From positions 1 through 39,373 of the forward strand of contig NZ_JAAGVC010000046.1 of assembly GCF_010858045.1 (NCBI RefSeq): a stretch of 39,373 bases of DNA, read 5' to 3'. Under the pieces are notes generated by a model. The model did no database searches. It worked only from the letters and a program-made list of their open reading frames with translations, and was not told the DNA's origin. The stretch comes from Nocardia cyriacigeorgica (GTDB lineage: Bacteria > Actinomycetota > Actinomycetes > Mycobacteriales > Mycobacteriaceae). Shown in pieces: positions 8,559-15,509 of this stretch (the stretch's first letter is position 1; each line of letters opens with the position of its first letter). A program made the translations under genes and the position numbers.

Positions 8559-9167
8559 GTGTACGAGGGCCCGGTCCAGGATCTGATCGACGAGCTGGGC
8601 AAACTGCCAGGCGTCGGTCCCAAGAGCGCACAGCGCATCGCCTTCCATCTGTTGCAGGTGGAGCCGCCGGAGATCGATCGGCTGCAAGCCGTGCTGCAGA
8701 AGGTGCGTGACGGCGTGCGCTTCTGCGCCATGTGCGGCACCGTCGCCGACGGCGAACTGTGCCGCATCTGCGCCGACCCGCGCCGCGACCGCACCATGAT
8801 CTGCGTCGTCGAGGAACCCAAGGACGTCCAGGCCATCGAACGCACCCGCGAATTCCGTGGCCGCTACCACGTGCTCGGCGGCGCGCTCGACCCGCTCAGC
8901 GGCGTCGGCCCCGACCAGCTGCGGATCCGGGAGCTGCTGGCCCGCATCGGCAATCAGGAGGACGGCGTCGACGTCACCGAGGTGATCATCGCGACCGACC
9001 CCAATACCGAGGGCGAAGCCACCGCCACCTACCTGGTGCGGATGCTGCGCGATTTCCCCGGGCTCAGCGTCACCCGGCTGGCCTCCGGGCTGCCGATGGG
9101 CGGCGATCTGGAGTTCGCCGACGAGCTGACATTGGGCCGGGCGCTATCGGGGCGGCGCGCGCTGTAA
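8559..9167 (+). CDS. recR: Recombination mediator protein RecR
   Basis: 202 residues, the normal RecR length. RecR works with RecO (and RecF) to load RecA on gapped single-stranded DNA. The helix-hairpin-helix KLPGVGPKSAQRIAFHLL is at 15-32. The four-Cys zinc finger is at Cys56, Cys59, Cys68 and Cys71. A Toprim domain follows from about residue 80 (ICVVEEPKDVQAIE, later GVDVTEVIIATDPNTEGEAT), and the closing block LASGLPMGGDLEFADELTLG is intact. The GTG start lies 19 bases after ybaB. Nothing is missing. Confidence 0.96.
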   Translation: MYEGPVQDLIDELGKLPGVGPKSAQRIAFHLLQVEPPEIDRLQAVLQKVRDGVRFCAMCGTVADGELCRICADPRRDRTMICVVEEPKDVQAIERTREFRGRYHVLGGALDPLSGVGPDQLRIRELLARIGNQEDGVDVTEVIIATDPNTEGEATATYLVRMLRDFPGLSVTRLASGLPMGGDLEFADELTLGRALSGRRAL

Positions 9168-9188
9168 GCCGCGGCGGCGCGGTCGACC

Positions 9189-9830
9189 TCAGAGCTTCAG
9201 CGCGGTCCAGGCGACGTCGTCGAGCGCGGAGCGATCACCGATGGTCCAGGCCCAGATCAGCTCCGACACCGTGGCCGCGTCGTCCAGCGTGGTGGTGAAA
9301 TGCTTCTTCGGCGACCCGTCGCGGTACTCCAGGATGTATTCCGGCTCCTGGTGATAGGTCTGGATGTATTCCTGCTCGCCCCGCGACACCACCAGATACG
9401 GGTTCGGGGCGGCCAGCTCGGCCACCCAGCGCTGTGCCAGCGGCCGCGTCAGATACGGGAACTCGCCCGCCCCACCGTGCGATACCTCCACCGGCACATG
9501 CCCGGCAGGATCGATCAGCCAGGTGAGCTGCGGATCGTAGACGGCGTAGTTCTGCGGTGTCGCGAGCTGGAACAGCAGCTCGCGCACGAACCCGATCGCG
9601 TCGTACGGGCTGGAGATCTGCAGCACCGTCCCGGTGTCCGCACCGCCGACCGGCGCCGAACTGAGGAAGGTGTCCTCCTCGGGCAGCTCGTCATTGCGCC
9701 GGTTCACCTCGGCCGCGATGGCCGCGACGATCTCACCTTCCGGTTGCCCCTGCTGGGTGGTCAGATACGCGTCGACCTCGGCCGGAGTCGTGGCCGCGCC
9801 GGAGGGCAACAGAATGTGGTCGTAGCTCAC
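9189..9830 (-). CDS. Conserved hypothetical acidic protein coupled to a Cys-rich gene
   Basis: 213 residues, family not recognised. The protein is acidic, has no signal or membrane segment, and is rich in Trp and aromatic residues in its C-terminal half (QRWVAEL, YIQTYHQEPEYILEYRDGS, ELIWAWTI). The GTG start at 9830 was chosen because it overlaps the stop of the upstream small gene (GTGA, 9827-9830), the signature of translational coupling; the longer frame to 9956 runs antiparallel to nothing useful. It converges on recR with 21 bases between stops. The pair is probably one functional unit. Confidence 0.6.
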   Translation of the reverse strand: MSYDHILLPSGAATTPAEVDAYLTTQQGQPEGEIVAAIAAEVNRRNDELPEEDTFLSSAPVGGADTGTVLQISSPYDAIGFVRELLFQLATPQNYAVYDPQLTWLIDPAGHVPVEVSHGGAGEFPYLTRPLAQRWVAELAAPNPYLVVSRGEQEYIQTYHQEPEYILEYRDGSPKKHFTTTLDDAATVSELIWAWTIGDRSALDDVAWTALKL

Positions 9831-10042
9831 CCGGCCAGCGTACGGGTGCGCACCGACGAAGGAGAACCGCAGCGGCAACCGCCCGCGAGATCGCCGCATT
9901 CCACGATGAAGGTGTGCCTGGCATGGTCGAAATCGAAGCAGTCGGCGTCGGTGCATTCCGCGATACGCCCGGCATGCAGCACCAACGTGCCATGGCAGTG
10001 ATCCAGCGCCGCCGCACAGGACGGACAGTTCGTCGCGCGCAT
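9827..10042 (-). CDS. Small Cys/His-rich putative zinc protein
   Basis: 71 residues from an ATG at 10042. Cys residues fall at 6, 9, 16, 30, 35, 49, 56 and 58, with His at 15, 17, 23, 40 and 43. CPSC near the start looks like one knuckle of a zinc ribbon, and the rest could supply a second site. The stop overlaps the GTG of the next gene by four bases. The function is unknown; a metal-binding regulator or adaptor for its neighbour is the simplest reading. The upstream extension to 10138 is open but carries no family-like sequence or ribosome site, so I left it out. Confidence 0.6.
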   Translation of the reverse strand: MRATNCPSCAAALDHCHGTLVLHAGRIAECTDADCFDFDHARHTFIVECGDLAGGCRCGSPSSVRTRTLAG

Positions 10043-10170
10043 ATCGCCTCCAACCGTCTGAGCCCGTACCTCGTGCATAGCACCGGCGTATGCCGGGCAG
10101 TGGGAGGTTACTCCGGTGCGTGTCGTGATCGGGCGCACGCCTGGCCGCCGTCCTGGTGCGGCGCCTGCGG

Positions 10171-11085
10171 TCAGGCGGGGATTTCGGCGGCGGCGGTGAT
10201 GAACGCGTCCAGGACCGCCGCGATGGCGGGGCGGTCGTCGGCGCGCGGGCGGGTGGCGAGTTCGTAGAGGCGGGCGGCGCGGACGCCGGAGAGGCGCAGG
10301 ACCGAGAGTTCCGGGTGGGTGACGGCGTAGCGGGGCATGAGGGCCACGCCGTAGCCGGTCGCCACCAGGGTTTCGATCATGCGGAACTCGTTGAGGCGCT
10401 GCGTTATTCGTGGCTCGACGCCGGTGACGGTGGCGATGGAGCGCAGCACGTCGTCCACCGGGAAACCGCCGCGCACGCTCAGCCAGCTCTCCTCGGCCAG
10501 TTCTGCCGGGGTGACCGACGAGTGGCCGGCCAGCCGGTGGGTCGGGGCGACGACCACGTCGATGGGTTCGCGCATGAGCATCCGAGCGGCGATGCGCGGG
10601 CCTGCCACGGATGCGGCGCGTTCGTCGCGGTGGGTGAGAACGATGTCGTAATCGGCCAGCAGGCGGTGCGTTTCCGACGGTGGCACGTCCTCGTCGCGGG
10701 CGATGACCTCGACTCCGCTGTCTGCCAGCGCGGGCAGCACCCTGGGCAGGAGCAGGGCGCCGCCGGACGGGAACACCGCCACCCGCACCCGGCCGCGCGG
10801 CGAGCCGCGGTAGTGCGCCATCTCCGCGACCGCCCGGTCCATCGCGGCGAGCACCTCGTCGGCGCGCACCACCAGCGCGTGACCGGCGTCGGTGAGCCGG
10901 ATACGACGCCCGTCCGGCTCGAGCAGCGCCACGCCCGCCTCCCTGGCGAGCACCTTCAACTGCTGCGATACCGCTGACGGCGTCATGGACAGGGCAGTGG
11001 CGGTGGCGGCGACGGTGCCGCGGTCGGCGAATTCACGCAGCACTCGCAATCGCTCGAGCGACATCGGGGCACCCGCCGAATTCAT
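10171..11085 (-). CDS. LysR family transcriptional regulator
   Basis: 304 residues. The N-terminal winged HTH (RVLREFADRGTVAATATALS, then MTPSAVSQQLKVLARE) is followed by the linker and a periplasmic-binding-protein-like effector domain from about residue 95. It is divergent from an EamA transporter gene, with 73 AT-richer bases between (11086-11158, including ATTAAGCAATACTACATAAA). This is the common layout in which a LysR protein controls the exporter beside it. The start could also be seven codons in (MSLERLRV), which aligns better with many LysR proteins. The ligand is unknown. Confidence 0.88.
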   Translation of the reverse strand: MNSAGAPMSLERLRVLREFADRGTVAATATALSMTPSAVSQQLKVLAREAGVALLEPDGRRIRLTDAGHALVVRADEVLAAMDRAVAEMAHYRGSPRGRVRVAVFPSGGALLLPRVLPALADSGVEVIARDEDVPPSETHRLLADYDIVLTHRDERAASVAGPRIAARMLMREPIDVVVAPTHRLAGHSSVTPAELAEESWLSVRGGFPVDDVLRSIATVTGVEPRITQRLNEFRMIETLVATGYGVALMPRYAVTHPELSVLRLSGVRAARLYELATRPRADDRPAIAAVLDAFITAAAEIPA

Positions 11086-11158
11086 TAAGCAATACTACAT
11101 AAATAGTGCAGATCAATTCGATTGTTCTGAGCATTCGTCCACCCCCATCCTGGAACGC

Positions 11159-12103
11159 GTGACCACCCGCGACCGCACCCTCGGCCTGACCGTCGTCCTG
11201 CTCTGGGGCCTGAACTTCCTGGCCATCCGCATCGGGCTCGACCACCTTCCGCCGTTCTTCTTCGCCGCGCTGCGTTTCGCGGTGATCGCGGTCCCGGTCC
11301 TACTGTTCATTCCGCGCCCGAAGGTTCGGTGGCGGTGGATCCTGTTGTACGGGATCGGGTTCGGCATGTTGCAGTTCGCGTTCCTGTTCACCGCCATGCG
11401 GGTCGGGATGCCCACCGGGCTGGCCTCGCTGGTGCTGCAATCGTCGGCGCCGTTCACCGTCGCACTCGGTGCGCTCCTGCTGTCCGAGCGCATCCGCCCG
11501 GTTCAGGTCGCCGGGCTGCTGACGGCGGTCGCCGGCATGGCGATCATCGGCTGGGGCCGCTTCGCGCACGCGAGCCTGATCCCCGTGCTGCTCACCCTGG
11601 CCGGCGGTTTCGGCTGGGCGCTGGGCAATATCGGCGCCCGCCGCGCCGGCCAGGAATCGCCCGGGGTCAACCCGCTGCACCTGACCCTGTGGATCACGGT
11701 CGTCCCGGTGCTGCCGCTGTTCGCCCTGTCCGCCGCCCTCGAAGGCCCCACCACCGGCTTCCACGACCTGGCCGCCACCTTCTCCGCCACCGGCTGGCCC
11801 GCCCTGGCCGCCCTCGCCTACATCGCGCTGCTCGCCACCGTCGTCGGCTCCGGCCTGTGGACCTACCTCATGAGCCGCTACCCCGCGGGCGCCGTAGCCC
11901 CGTTCTCCCTGTTGGTTCCGGTGGTGGGCATCGGGGCGTCCTGGATCTTCCTCGACGAGACCCCCACCCCCGCGAGCCTGATCGGCGGCGTCATCGTCAT
12001 CGCGGGCGCGTTCGCGGCGACAACGACGCGGGCCCCGGGCCGGACCGCATCCACACAAGGTGTGGTCGGACAGGAATCTGCCGAGGTCGCGGTCCGGGCA
12101 TGA
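11159..12103 (+). CDS. EamA/DMT family transporter
   Basis: 314-residue inner-membrane protein of the drug/metabolite transporter superfamily, built from two EamA repeats and about ten hydrophobic segments. The family opening WGLNFLAIRIGLDHLPPFFF lies near residues 15-35. The mid-protein hallmark PTGLASLVLQSSAPFTVALG lies around 85-105, and the second repeat ends in PVVGIGASWIFLDETPTPAS. The predicted GTG start at 11159 opens directly before the first membrane segment; the longer frame back to 10892 runs under the divergent LysR gene and is not credible. The substrate (amino acid, metabolite or drug efflux) cannot be told. Likely control is by the divergent LysR protein. Confidence 0.87.
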   Translation: MTTRDRTLGLTVVLLWGLNFLAIRIGLDHLPPFFFAALRFAVIAVPVLLFIPRPKVRWRWILLYGIGFGMLQFAFLFTAMRVGMPTGLASLVLQSSAPFTVALGALLLSERIRPVQVAGLLTAVAGMAIIGWGRFAHASLIPVLLTLAGGFGWALGNIGARRAGQESPGVNPLHLTLWITVVPVLPLFALSAALEGPTTGFHDLAATFSATGWPALAALAYIALLATVVGSGLWTYLMSRYPAGAVAPFSLLVPVVGIGASWIFLDETPTPASLIGGVIVIAGAFAATTTRAPGRTASTQGVVGQESAEVAVRA

Positions 12104-12141
12104 ATCAGCCCGGCGTACTGCCGAAACGCGACTCGGTGGAC

Positions 12142-12166
12142 TAACCTCTTAGCTAAGGAGGCCGGT
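12142..12166 (+). promoter_or_regulatory. vapBC promoter with dyad over the ribosome site
   Basis: TAACCT (12142-12147) fits an actinobacterial -10. It runs into the perfect palindrome CTTAGCTAAG (12148-12157), whose right arm overlaps the AAGGAGG ribosome site eleven bases before vapB. Phd/VapB antitoxins usually repress their own operon through such dyads, so this is the likely autoregulatory operator. No clear -35 is seen. Confidence 0.5.
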
Positions 12167-12167
12167 C

Positions 12168-12425
12168 ATGTCGAGCAGCTCAGCCGAGCAGTTCAATATT
12201 CACGAAGCGAAGACGAATCTGTCGCGCATCATCGAACGCGTCGAGCGCGGGGAAGAGATCGTCATCAGCCGGGCCGGGCATCCGGTGGCGAAGGTGGTCC
12301 CGCTGAAGCGTCGAGTCGATCGGCGGGGTCATGGCTCGCTGCGGGGCAAACTGAGGCTTTCGGCGGAGTGGGACTCCGATGAAACGAATGCCGAGATCGC
12401 CCGCGACTTCGGCATGACGACATGA
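12168..12425 (+). CDS. vapB: Phd/YefM-type antitoxin (VapB-like)
   Basis: 85-residue antitoxin. The N-terminal Phd/YefM fold carries NIHEAKTNLSRIIERVERGE and IVISRAGHPVAKVVPL (about residues 10-46), which bind operator DNA. The charged, flexible C-terminus (from about 50) is expected to wrap and block the toxin. The ATG start has an ideal AAGGAGG. It overlaps the toxin gene by four bases (ATGA), the usual coupled module. It sits between an EamA gene and gatD, an accessory insertion in a conserved backbone. Confidence 0.9.
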   Translation: MSSSSAEQFNIHEAKTNLSRIIERVERGEEIVISRAGHPVAKVVPLKRRVDRRGHGSLRGKLRLSAEWDSDETNAEIARDFGMTT

Positions 12426-12796
12426 GCCTGCTGCTGGATACCCACGTGGCGTTGTGGTGGTTGGAGGGGAACCCGGTCCTGTCCGACGAGCTCGTCGATG
12501 CGCTCAACCACGAGCCCGATGTCTACCTCAGTGCGGCGACTGTGTGGGAGGTCGCGATAAAGCAAGCGCTCGGAAAGCTCGACGGGCCACCCGATCTGCC
12601 CGAGCAGCTTCGGCACAGCGGGTTCGACCACCTACCGATCGATCATCGGCATGGCATCGCCGCCGGCCGATTGCCGTTGATCCACCGGGACCCGTTCGAT
12701 CGGATACTCGTGGCGCAGGCGCAATGCGAGGGGCTCCGTCTAGTTACCCGTGATCCGTGGTGCCACAAATACGACGTCGATATCCTGCCCGCCTGA
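12422..12796 (+). CDS. vapC: PIN-domain toxin VapC
   Basis: 124-residue PIN-domain ribonuclease. The acidic metal-binding set is present: Asp6 in LLLDTHVALWWL, Glu43 in TVWEVAIKQALGKL, Asp93 in DPFDRILVAQA, and Asp111 in LVTRD. All four match active VapC toxins, which cleave tRNA, rRNA or mRNA when freed from the antitoxin. The LDTHVALWW opening places it in the group usually paired with Phd-type antitoxins. It ends one base from the convergent gatD gene. No damage is visible. Confidence 0.92.
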   Translation: MSLLLDTHVALWWLEGNPVLSDELVDALNHEPDVYLSAATVWEVAIKQALGKLDGPPDLPEQLRHSGFDHLPIDHRHGIAAGRLPLIHRDPFDRILVAQAQCEGLRLVTRDPWCHKYDVDILPA

Positions 12797-12797
12797 T

Positions 12798-13508
12798 TCA
12801 GGCGCGCAGGCGTTCGCGGCGCAGCTGTTCCACCTCGGGCAGGTCCAGCGGCTCGAGGGAATCCACGCCGAGGGCTCGGCTGAGGATGAGGTCGGCGAGT
12901 TCCGGATTGCGGGCGAGGGCGGGGCCGTGCATGTAGGTGCCGATGACCGAGCCCTGGACGACGCCCTCCAGGCCGTCGCCGACGCCGTTGCCGACGCCGC
13001 GGGTCACCCGGGCGAGGCCGGTGGCGCCGGGGCCGAGCGCGGTTCCGCCGCGGTGGTTCTCGAAGCCGGTGAGCGGCGCGGTCAGGCCGGGGATGAGCGG
13101 GGTGGTGGTCACCTCGCCGATGGCACGCTTGTCCTGGGGTGAGGTGGTGGCGTCGAGCAGGGCGACGCCCTCGACGCGCTCACCGGATGACGTCTCGTAC
13201 CACTGGCCGAGCACCTGGATGGCCGCGCAGATCGCCAGCACCGGTGCGCCTTTCGCGGCCGCCTGCTGCAAACCGGGGTAGCGCTGGAGGTGGCGGGTGG
13301 CCAGGCGTTGCGCCGAATCCTCGGCGCCGCCGAGGGTGTAGATGTCCAGCGATTCGGGCACCGGCTCGGACAGCGTGATCTCCACGATCTCGGCGTCGTA
13401 GCCGCGCATCCGCAACCGCTGACGCAGCACCAGCGCATTGCCACCGTCGCCGTAGGTGCCCATCACATCGGGCAGGACCAGTCCGATCCGCACGGTCGAT
13501 TCACTCAT
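12798..13508 (-). CDS. gatD: Lipid II isoglutaminyl synthase, glutaminase subunit GatD
   Basis: 236-residue class I glutamine amidotransferase (CobB/CobQ-like). It hydrolyses glutamine and passes ammonia to MurT, which amidates the D-Glu of lipid II to D-isoGln during peptidoglycan synthesis. The nucleophile Cys94 lies in VLAICAAIQVLG and the partner His194 in GTYMHGPALARNPELAD. The opening LVLPDVMGTYGDGGNALVL is characteristic of GatD rather than CobQ. It follows murT by 11 bases in an operon and is the M. tuberculosis Rv3713 equivalent by position. Confidence 0.93.
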   Translation of the reverse strand: MSESTVRIGLVLPDVMGTYGDGGNALVLRQRLRMRGYDAEIVEITLSEPVPESLDIYTLGGAEDSAQRLATRHLQRYPGLQQAAAKGAPVLAICAAIQVLGQWYETSSGERVEGVALLDATTSPQDKRAIGEVTTTPLIPGLTAPLTGFENHRGGTALGPGATGLARVTRGVGNGVGDGLEGVVQGSVIGTYMHGPALARNPELADLILSRALGVDSLEPLDLPEVEQLRRERLRA

Positions 13509-13519
13509 CGGATTGCCTT

Positions 13520-14752
13520 TCAGCGAGCGTCGAGATCGCGGTTCAGATCACGGAACGCGGTGTAGTTGGCCAGCACCTCGACCCGTCCGGCGGGGCAGGA
13601 AGCGATGGCGCGCAACGGGTCCGCGATGGTGGTGTGCTCGACACCGGCATAGGTGAGCCGGACCGCGAGATCGGTGGCGCGCTCACCGGCGGCCACCACC
13701 TGCACGCCCTCGAAATGCTCGAACCGCACATCCCACAGCCAGGACAGATCCTCGCCGTCGGGCACCTGACCGTTCACCGCGATCACCAACCCGGCCGCGT
13801 CGTGATCGATCATCGACAGCGCTTCCTGCCAGCCGGCCGGATTCTTCGCCAGCAGCAGCCGCGCCGAATGCTCCCCGACCTGCACGGTCCGGTAACGGCC
13901 TGCGATCTCGCGCACCGTGCCCGCCGCGGCGGTCGCCTGCGCGGGGTCGGCGCCGAGCGCGACCGCGGCGGCCACGGCCTGCGCGGCGTTACCGCGATTG
14001 GCACGCCCGGGCAGCGCGAGCCGCAGTTCGGCGGTGAATTCGTCCGGGCCGCGCAGCTTTTCGCCGTCCAGCCACCAATCCGGTTGCGGGCGCTGGAAAT
14101 CGGCGCCGGTGCTGCGCCAGTGCTCGCCCTCCCAGATGATCGGTTCGCCGCTGCGTGGGCAGCTGGTGGCGTCCATCGCCCAGCCGCTGCCCGCGGCCAC
14201 CCACACCACGTTCGGGTGGTCGTAGGCGATGGAGGTGATGAGCACGTCGTCGCAGTTGGCGATCACGACCGTGTCGGGGTGCCGCGCCAGCCCTGCGCGC
14301 AGCTTGCGCTCGATCATATTGATCTCGCCGACCCGGTCGAGCTGGTCCCGGCTGAGATTCAGCAGCACCACCGCGGCCGGATTCAGCGAATCGGTGACGT
14401 GCGGCAGATGCAGCTCGTCGACCTCGATGGCGGCCAGCCCGGCGGTCCGGTTGACGCTGAGCGCGGCGACGATGCCCGCATCCATGTTGGCGCCGTCGGC
14501 CTGGGTGGCGACGTCACCGAGGGTGCTCAGCGCCGCCGTCGTCATCCTGGTGGTGGTCGACTTGCCGTTGGTGCCGGTGACCAGCACCGTTCGCCGTCCA
14601 CGGCCCAGTTGATCCATGATCGTCGGATCGATTTTCAGGGCGATCAGCCCGCCGATCATCGACCCCTTGCCGCGACCGGCCTTCTGCGAGGCCCACGACG
14701 CCGCAGCCGCCGCCCGCAGCGCGATCCGCCCGCGCACCGATATGTCTGCCAC
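13520..14752 (-). CDS. murT: Lipid II isoglutaminyl synthase, Mur ligase subunit MurT
   Basis: 410-residue Mur-ligase-type subunit that activates the lipid II glutamate with ATP and receives ammonia from GatD. The P-loop TGTNGKSTTT is at 59-68. Mur-ligase central motifs (AAIEVDELHLPHV, VLLNLSRDQLDRVGEI) and the DUF1727 C-terminal domain follow. Firmicute MurT proteins carry a four-Cys zinc ribbon in the central domain. Here that stretch reads CPRSGEPIIWEGEHW and retains only Cys198, so the metal site looks lost. GTG start; first gene of the murT-gatD operon. Confidence 0.92.
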   Translation of the reverse strand: MADISVRGRIALRAAAAASWASQKAGRGKGSMIGGLIALKIDPTIMDQLGRGRRTVLVTGTNGKSTTTRMTTAALSTLGDVATQADGANMDAGIVAALSVNRTAGLAAIEVDELHLPHVTDSLNPAAVVLLNLSRDQLDRVGEINMIERKLRAGLARHPDTVVIANCDDVLITSIAYDHPNVVWVAAGSGWAMDATSCPRSGEPIIWEGEHWRSTGADFQRPQPDWWLDGEKLRGPDEFTAELRLALPGRANRGNAAQAVAAAVALGADPAQATAAAGTVREIAGRYRTVQVGEHSARLLLAKNPAGWQEALSMIDHDAAGLVIAVNGQVPDGEDLSWLWDVRFEHFEGVQVVAAGERATDLAVRLTYAGVEHTTIADPLRAIASCPAGRVEVLANYTAFRDLNRDLDAR

Positions 14753-14789
14753 GCCGCGAGTCTATGTTCGCGCCGCGCGGGGGGCCGGG

Positions 14790-15434
14790 TCAGGTGGGGG
14801 AGTCGTTGTAGAGCTTGCGCTCGTAGTTGGCCGCCGAATAGTAGGCCTCCAGGTCGTCGACGCTTTCGGTGACGTTGGTCTGCACCTCTTTGACCAGCCG
14901 CGCCGGGCTGGGCAGCGTGTCGACGGGCCAGTTGTCCGGCTCCCACAGGTGGCTGCGCATGAAGGCCTTCGCGCAGTGGAAGAAGATCTGCTCGATGTCG
15001 ACCTCGACGGCCAGGATCGGACGGTGCCCACGCACCACCATGTCCTCGAAGTACGGTGCGTCGCGAACCAGCCGCGCCCGCCCGTTGATGCGCAGCGTCT
15101 CGCGGCGGCCCGGGATCAGGAAGATCAGTCCGACGTGCGGATTGGACAGGATATTGAGGTAGCCGTCGGCGCGCCGGTTGCCTGGACGTTCCGGGATGGC
15201 GATGGTGGTGTCGTCGAGCACCTTGACGAACCCGGCCGGATCGCCCTTCGGTGAGGCGTCGCAATTGCCGTCGGCGTCGCTGGTGCACATAACCAGAAAC
15301 GGGGTGAGCGCGATCCATTCCCGGTCGCGCGGATGCAGGGCGACGCGCTCCTTGCTGACCGCGCGCGGCATGACCGCGCCGAGCAGCTCCCTGAGTTCGG
15401 CGGGATCGGTGATCTCAGGGGCGTTGTCGCTCAT
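14790..15434 (-). CDS. Pyridoxamine 5'-phosphate oxidase-like flavoprotein
   Basis: 214-residue split-barrel FMN-binding protein of the PPOX superfamily, resembling the group represented by Mycobacterium smegmatis MSMEG_1061. The barrel begins near residue 38 with REWIALTPFLVMCTSDADGN. It continues through SPKGDPAGFVKVLDD and the strand-loop LNILSNPHVGLIFLIPGRRE, with LRINGRARLV after it. C-terminal helical elements (AKAFMRSHLWEPDNWP) are those seen in that group. Members bind flavin or F420 and reduce varied substrates; this substrate is unknown. True PdxH is unlikely because its C-terminal substrate residues are not evident. It lies 37 bases past murT's start and may have its own promoter. 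Confidence 0.8.
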   Translation of the reverse strand: MSDNAPEITDPAELRELLGAVMPRAVSKERVALHPRDREWIALTPFLVMCTSDADGNCDASPKGDPAGFVKVLDDTTIAIPERPGNRRADGYLNILSNPHVGLIFLIPGRRETLRINGRARLVRDAPYFEDMVVRGHRPILAVEVDIEQIFFHCAKAFMRSHLWEPDNWPVDTLPSPARLVKEVQTNVTESVDDLEAYYSAANYERKLYNDSPT

Positions 15435-15509
15435 AGCAATGATTCAAACATCGGCGGTGGTGTGCGGCGAACCTGTTTTGTCCGGGTAGCGGAGTCGGAA
15501 ATCTCACCC

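Noticed and set aside
13634..14872. Plus-strand ORF of 412 codons opposite murT
   Set aside because: Antisense to an intact Mur ligase; no motifs of its own.
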